DNA of 64,000 nt from Thozetella sp. PMI_491 (Eukaryota; Ascomycota; Sordariomycetes; Chaetosphaeriales; Chaetosphaeriaceae). Position numbers and translations under genes: made by a program. The DNA lies in assembly GCA_021432635.1 (NCBI GenBank), contig MU270126.1, positions 1 through 64,000 on the forward strand, written 5' to 3'. Positions within the stretch are counted from its first letter, which is position 1. Each line of letters opens with the position of its first letter. Positions 58,061 through 64,000 of this stretch are shown piece by piece. The notes under the pieces are model-generated. The model made no database searches. It had not been told where the DNA came from and worked only from the letters and a program-made list of their open reading frames with translations.

Positions 58061-59409
58061 ATGATTCTCCAGCTGCGTTCCGCCGGCCCAAGGGCATGGC
58101 CATTGACGCTACGACAGTGCGGGAGACCTTTATTGTCTCCTTCCCGTCCTTTCCTGGGCACAAATGCTCGTTTCGTTCCCACAGCCTTCCTTGCCCGGGA
58201 CCTTAGCACCATCTTTTCTGGTGGGAGGCCAAGACAGGATCTCACCTGCCCGCGTCCGGTGCAGGTCCAGGCAAGGCTTTTCACGCCCTCCAGATGGAGG
58301 AGAGACCAAGACCCGGGGTATGCGTCTGTTCTTTTCTTACGCCTCTCCTACCTCTGCTACCTCTCCTACCTCTGCTACCTCTGCTACCTCTGCTACCTCT
58401 CCTACCTCTGCTACCTCTCCTACCCCCCGTCTTATACCCCGTGCGAGCCTGCGATAGAAGGCTGGAGGGCCGTCATGGACGGTCTATTCTTCCCGGATTC
58501 TACCTCCGCGTTTGAGCCGTCAACACACACCACTAACACTCCCCTAGCCCGCAGCGCAAGCCTTCCGCTTTGCGCAAAGTTCTCCCCGCGCTGCCCACCG
58601 CACACGAGAACATATATACGCTGCCTAACATCCTCACTGTCTCGCGGCTCATTGCTGCACCCTTCATCGGGTACTGCATCCTGCACGACCACCACGCCTG
58701 GGCGCTGGGGCTGTTTGCCTACGCCGGCGTCACCGACCTGCTGGACGGCTGGATCGCGCGGCGCTGGAACCTAGGCACCGTCGTTGGCACCATCATCGAC
58801 CCCATGGCCGACAAGATGCTCATGACGGTGCTGACGGTGGCGCTGGCGGCCAAGGGCGCTCTGCCAGGTGAGTGCCACACCCTCGACGACATAGAGCTTC
58901 GGCCCCGGCTCCTCCTGCCGGAAACGCTTGCCAGCTGCTGACCTTGGCTCCTGTGAGATAGTCTGGCTCGCAGCCATCATCCTGGGAAGAGACGTCGGTC
59001 TCGGGATCGCAGCCATCTACTACCGGTGGATCTCGTTGCCGCCGCCCAAGACCTTCTCCCGTTACTGGGACTTTTCGTTGCCCTCGGCCGAGGTGCACCC
59101 GACCACCATCAGCAAGTACAACACGGCCCTGCAGCTGGGCCTCATGGGCCTGACCACGATGGCCCCCGTGGTGCCCCTTGAGATGGGCGTGCCGTTGGGC
59201 ATCATGCAGTGAGCATCGAAATGCCCAACTCCTCCCGAACATGTGCCATGGACTGACGGCAAGCTAGATACATCGTCGCCGCCACGACGGTTTGGAGCGG
59301 CGCAAGCTATGTGTACAGCAAGGACGCGGTCAAAATCCTCTCCAAGCAAGAGATAGACCAGAAGATGGAAGGAAAGGAGAAGGGGGAAGAAGAGCAGCAA
59401 AAACAGTGA
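58061..59409 (+). CDS. CRD1: Cardiolipin synthase (CDP-alcohol phosphatidyltransferase)
   Basis: Four exons (58061-58317, 58548-58867, 58962-59208, 59268-59409) give 321 residues. The Arg/Ser-rich N-terminus (MILQLRSAGPRAWPLTLRQC) looks like a mitochondrial presequence. The catalytic motif is complete: D149-xx-D152-G153-xx-A156-R157, then G166-xxx-D170-xxx-D174 (DLLDGWIARRWNLGTVVGTI and on). TPNILTVSRL-like YTLPNILTVSRLIAAPFIGY precedes it and several hydrophobic spans follow. The enzyme condenses CDP-diacylglycerol with phosphatidylglycerol in the mitochondrial inner membrane. The first intron is long (230 bp) for this genome because it contains a 9-bp minisatellite; its acceptor at 58547 is chosen because it keeps the phase and gives GPQRKPSALRKVLPALP. 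Confidence 0.92.
58342..58422. repeat. 9-bp minisatellite, unit CCTCTSCTA, nine copies, inside the CRD1 intron
   Basis: Nine head-to-tail units, each either CCTCTCCTA or CCTCTGCTA, without indels. The array is nearly all pyrimidine on the plus strand. Because 9 is a multiple of three, copy-number change does not alter reading frame if the intron is retained. Confidence 0.95.
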
Positions 59410-60638
59410 CGGGATAGTTACGATGTGTTATTGACTGTACTATTACAACCCCGGTGTAGACTAACTTCGCATCAAACGAGCTGAATGGGATGGCTTCAAC
59501 ATTTATCCACTGGCAGTAACTCATTAAACGGTGCAAGAGGCCAGTGCACAGGAAAAGTGACCGAGACTCGGCCAGAGGAATTCCACGGCATCACTTCATT
59601 CGCGTCACCGACGGGCGGGTAAACAGCCAGTGGGAATATATGTGGTTCGTGACATTTCGAAACTATGTCTGCAGCGGGCTAACTAGGGCGAATCCACGAT
59701 ATATCCCGCCAAAAAAAATGAAAATTATGTTTTTTTTCTGATGCGATGATGTGTGTGATCGGCGGGAGCAAAAATCGAGAGGCCGCCGGAAGATCCATCC
59801 GCCTCCCTGGTGATATGAGACAAGCCCCATATGCAAACAAAGACCCTCTCCGACGCCAGGAAGAGCGCTGGAGGAACCATCATGTTGTCTCCGAGCTCCC
59901 CTATCGTCACACGTGCTCTCATCGTCACATGTATCGCCATCCTTGCCGGCCACCGTTGGCGCGGGCCCTGAAAGAAATCTTCCATACTACCGTCTACCGT
60001 CCGTTCCGCCCTCGAACCAAAGCGAGGTCCTTGTCCTTGTGAGCCGCCAACTCCCAGCCAAGCGGTAATGGGTATCACCGAAGGAAAATGCCGTGCCCTT
60101 GAGAACAAGAAACAGCAATCAGCTTAGGGCATTCGCATACCAAATGTTGAAATAGTCCATAGACATCGTCGTAGGTAGGCCGAAGTATAGAAGGGAGGGA
60201 AAAAAGGGGCTCAGACAGTCATCCGCTCGCTCGTACGTTGTCGTACCCACCCTTGACACATGGCCCAAGATGTAACGCCCGCCGATGAACTCGCCCGTGA
60301 AGATCGCGGATTAGCGCATCGGATCGAAAGTACCGTCGAGCTGTCCATGCTTCTCCATAAACGCCATTACCAGGAGGAGAAAAAAAAGACTGTGTTGAGC
60401 CTGATCCACCTGCCTGCCAATGGGGCCGTCCACGCGATCCAGGTTATGCTTGGTGCCGATGCCAACGAGCACGCGGCGTGAAATGCCAGCACCGAGTAAC
60501 GCCGTCAAAGTTACAAACCGTAAACTGAAAGAAAAGGAAAAGAGATGCAAGGAAATATGCCCAGGTGATGATGGCTAGATAGGTTGATAGTTCAGGAGAT
60601 GTGGCGCTCTTGTCTCGTAGCACACAGGAGGCCTATGG
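59410..60638. other. Convergent 3' region between CRD1 and the Edc1-like gene
   Basis: About 1.2 kb with A/T-rich runs near 59711-59740. Two short frames (59725-60108 minus and 60260-60481 plus) have no recognisable content. Presumably 3' UTRs. Confidence 0.5.
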
Positions 60639-61934
60639 CTACGAGCTGCGGTAGTTAGTCGCGGGAGTCGCGCCTAGATTGAGAGTAGAGTCGAGCTTCA
60701 AGATCTGGCGAAGACTGTTCTCCATATGGAGGAGATCAGGCGACCGGGCGGTGTCAGCCCGCATCGTTGAAGTGGTCGCAGTCATGGTCGACGACACCGA
60801 AATTTGCTGCACTTGGGCAACTGTCGGTCCGGCGGCCTGGCCCGTTGCGGGAAAACCTGGCCGGCCGAGCGAACTGGGGTGCTGAAGCCGGTTGGCAGGA
60901 GAAGGAGATCCGATGGCAAGGAACTTTTTCAGAGCGTCGGTCCTATCGACAGGAGCGGCTGTTTGTTGAGGCGACACCGATTGCGGTTTCTCGCTCGAGC
61001 GAGCGGCACGAATGCGGTCTTGGTACGGAGTTGAAAAGGCAGGCCCCATCGGCTTGCCGGGATTCCCATCGAGCTCAGTGGTCGATATTCCGCCCGAGGC
61101 ATTGCGCAGGATCGCAGGGCGGCGGGCTGGATCAGTGGCGGCTCCATTTGGAACTGCGCGGAGCTCTCTGGGCGAGAGGGGCTGTACAGGAGGCGAGAAT
61201 GGACCAACAGTTGCCGGCACGCTGCCTGTGGTGTTGGCAGAGTTTGTCCATCTTGCCTTTTCTTTTTCAGCACGGTCGGCACGGAAGAAGAAGTCAAGGG
61301 GCGACTCCTCGCGGGCGACATGCGAAGTTGATGGGAATCGTTGGGGGGTAGGAGCTTCGGAGTCGGTAGGCGGCGGGGAAGGCTCTTGGCTCACGCGGCC
61401 AGGGTCCTTCATTCTACATGTCAGTGGTCATTCTGCAGACAGTGTCTAAAGTCGACTTGCCTCCTTGCGGCCTGGTGAGTCAAGTGGCTTGGCTAAGAAG
61501 CTCGGAATAGGGAGCGAAGAAGGCGCTGGCGAGGCGTGGAACGTCGAGCCGGCAAAGGCAGCCGCCGTGGCGGACTTGGGGCCGGTAGTGTACGGGGGAG
61601 TGGTGCGCCCTTGTTTCGTGGGCTTTGGAGATGTCGAGACATTCTTGGGGCGGTTCTTGTTGTTGTTGTTGTTGTTGTTGTTGTTATTGTTGTTCCGGGG
61701 CCTGGACTTCTGGTGGGCGGCTTGCGAGTTGGGAGCTGGGCTGTTGGAAGCCGACTTCTGGGGAGTGTGAGGGGTTCCACCGAAATCCATGGGGAAGGGA
61801 ACGTCGGCCATGTCGTTCTCCGAGGCATAAGTCCTGCTGGCTGGCGAATTTGTCGACTGTCGATTCTGTCGCCGCCGGCCGGGCGTTCCTTTGTGGTGGT
61901 GTGGTGGTTGCGATTGTTGTTGTGGTTGCATCAT
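60639..61934 (-). CDS. Edc1/PNRC-type mRNA decapping activator (candidate)
   Basis: Two exons on the minus strand (61934-61461 and 61406-60639) give 413 residues. The first exon ends with AGSTFHASPAPSSLPIPSF (about 129-146), which matches the short proline-rich PNRC/Edc1 motif ending in LPIP that binds Dcp1 and stimulates Dcp2 decapping. The rest is disordered: an N-terminal Gln/His/Pro-rich part, a run of 12 Asn, and a second half ending in DLLHMENSLRQILKLDSTL, a possible short helix. The intron is unusual: only a GC donor (GCAAGT, 54 bp) with an AAG acceptor gives a continuous frame (RKE-DPGRVSQEPS). Alternatives with a GT donor all break the frame. Family assignment rests on one motif, so it is moderate. 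Confidence 0.72.
61655..61694. repeat. Trinucleotide GTT/AAC tract coding for poly-Asn
   Basis: A GTT repeat on the plus strand (AAC in the coding strand) encodes 12 consecutive Asn in the Edc1-like protein. Copy number is likely to vary between strains. Confidence 0.9.
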
Positions 61935-63234
61935 TGCGGCGGGCGGGGCTCGAAGCCAGTGCGGATGCAGTGAAATGGAAAGAGTCGCGCAGCGGCAGAC
62001 AAATGGAAGGAGCCGGCTCGGAAGGGAAAGCGACGACGATCTGCTCGTTCTGCGACGAAGGAGGGGATTACCCCTCAGGTTTTAGAGGGGAGGTTTGGTA
62101 GGTGGTTGGTGGTTGACTTGGGTTACGTCAATCGTACGGTCGGGGCGCAAGGCGCGGAGTAAGGAAGCGGTGGTCGCAGGTAGCGTTGTCGAAGTAAAAT
62201 TACTGGAATGGTAAATTTTGTGGTGAGTAGAGGTGCTTGGCGTTATCATCTTTGTGTTGACGAGAAGTGAAAGGGGGTGATGTGCGCAAGAGGAGACTAC
62301 GAAGGAGTCTTTGGACCTGAAGTCGACAGTCACAAGGCGCCTCCCCCCGCGACCAACTGTGGTCTCCGATGGGCCTCCACAAGGCTGCCCTGATTGCTTG
62401 CCGCCTTTTGCCTTTCTTTGCTGTGGCTATGACCCGTGCGCAGTTCTTGATTGGCCAGCGGGATGACCCACTAGAACCCTCGGCCGCTTTGCTTTAACCA
62501 CGACCCAGACTTCACAATGCTCATTTGCAGGCTTCAGTCCTGCGATACGGGGGAAGGGGCTCGGATGCATCTCTATTGCAGACCTACAAGGGCATGGCAA
62601 AGCCAAGATGGAGACCAAATAACCTCATAAATTACTCGGGCTCTCACCAGTTATAGTCATAGATTTTAGCAAATCAAGACGAAGACCCCACCACCTTTCA
62701 TAGAAAAACAACAGCAATAACAAGAATGAAGGCACTCCAGCACAAAGACCTTCTCTCTGAAGAGGTCTGAGCTGCGTTCGGTGTGGCAACATGCAAACCT
62801 GCCTTACCTAATTACAATGGCATAGGCTCAAGGAACGGGGGGGTAAGCACCAACCGCCCCGGTGGCACGTGCGCACAAGACCCCACCATTTGGCAGCCTG
62901 TTATGGCTTCTCGTGGAGGCAGGAAAGCTCCGAAGCTCACTCCAAAGCTCATCGATTACAAACGTCCGGCAAGGCTTGGAAAGTATCTTCCCCGAATCTC
63001 TTGCAACCGGCACTGCGGCCACGAAATCTCGGGCAGGTTTGTAGCCCTTTTCCAACACTACCCTCTCATCATTCTCACCGCGGAGGCTCAACTCATTAGC
63101 CTCGTCATCCACCGAGCCCCGAGCCCCGCATCTTCTTACCTTCGACTCACCTTCCGAATCGATCCCGGCCGCGGTCGACCCCATACACGACCTCTGAACC
63201 TCTTGCGTAACGACTCAACCCACACAGGGCTGTC
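61935..63234. promoter_or_regulatory. Divergent region between the Edc1-like gene and RBX1
   Basis: 1.3 kb between divergent starts, holding both promoters and leaders. The long overlapping frame at 62783-63253 shows no protein family and is taken as leader sequence. Confidence 0.5.
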
Positions 63235-63807
<573 letters not shown>

Positions 63808-64000
63808 TAAAGATAGGGCTGCGGGATTAGGAAGGGTACGGAGGGCTTCACGGCATCACGGCACATGGTTCATTGCAGAGGCAATAGTGGCGTGTTTGCC
63901 GCACCTTTTTCACGCATAAAACAGACTCACGAACCACAAGCATGGTTCTGACATGTGGCGAGACGAATACCCCATCCAAGGGCTTGCCTGCTTGATGAGA

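Overview
This is nuclear DNA from a filamentous ascomycete. The protein families (a Wor1/Ryp1/Sge1-type WOPR regulator, Mmm1, Vrg4, Ale1, Crd1) and the gene style (GC-rich exons, introns mostly 55-100 bp with GT..CTRAC..YAG signals, roughly one gene per 3 kb) fit a Sordariomycete, probably Sordariales; the order-level guess is inference. I can support 19 protein-coding genes, most of them spliced. I recognised no tRNA, rRNA, transposon or virus relic. One run of Ns (22798-22807) marks an assembly gap flanked by a duplicated contig end.

Left third (1-22 kb): a single-exon CRIB-motif protein (766-3354, +), the centromeric histone CenH3 (7069-7674, -), a Derlin (8949-9755, +), acireductone dioxygenase of methionine salvage (10437-11167, -), a short-chain dehydrogenase (13345-14536, +), the Golgi GDP-mannose transporter Vrg4 (15529-16894, +), a small secreted protein (18394-19045, +) and the CAAX protease Rce1 (20678-21919, -).

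Middle (22-46 kb): the assembly gap, then a 1002-residue Ser/Pro-rich protein with two C-terminal membrane spans (25882-29046, +), the MBOAT lysophospholipid acyltransferase Ale1 (30367-32354, -), the ERMES subunit Mmm1 (33381-34705, -) divergent from the Sec1/Munc18 protein Vps45 (35284-37123, +), mitochondrial tRNA-modifying Mto1 (37575-39703, +), an uncharacterised flavoprotein (39984-41953, -) and tyrosyl-DNA phosphodiesterase Tdp1 in nine exons (42898-45570, +).

Right third (46-64 kb): about 8.6 kb without a recognisable gene but rich in simple-sequence tracts, ending at a WOPR transcription factor with a probable 5'-UTR intron (54231-55727, +). Then cardiolipin synthase (58061-59409, +), an Edc1/PNRC-type decapping-activator candidate (60639-61934, -) and the cullin-RING subunit Rbx1 (63235-63778, +).

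The genes are mostly conserved housekeeping functions and do not form a biosynthetic cluster. Several concern ER, mitochondrial and Golgi membranes (Derlin, Vrg4, Rce1, Ale1, Mmm1, Vps45, Mto1, Crd1), which may be chance. The most unusual parts are the long gene-free stretch before the WOPR regulator, the simple-repeat tracts, the CRIB protein, the probable GC-AG intron and the 9-bp minisatellite inside the cardiolipin synthase intron. I did not find a clearly new multi-gene system. Exon limits were assigned by eye from splice signals, reading-frame continuity and family similarity.
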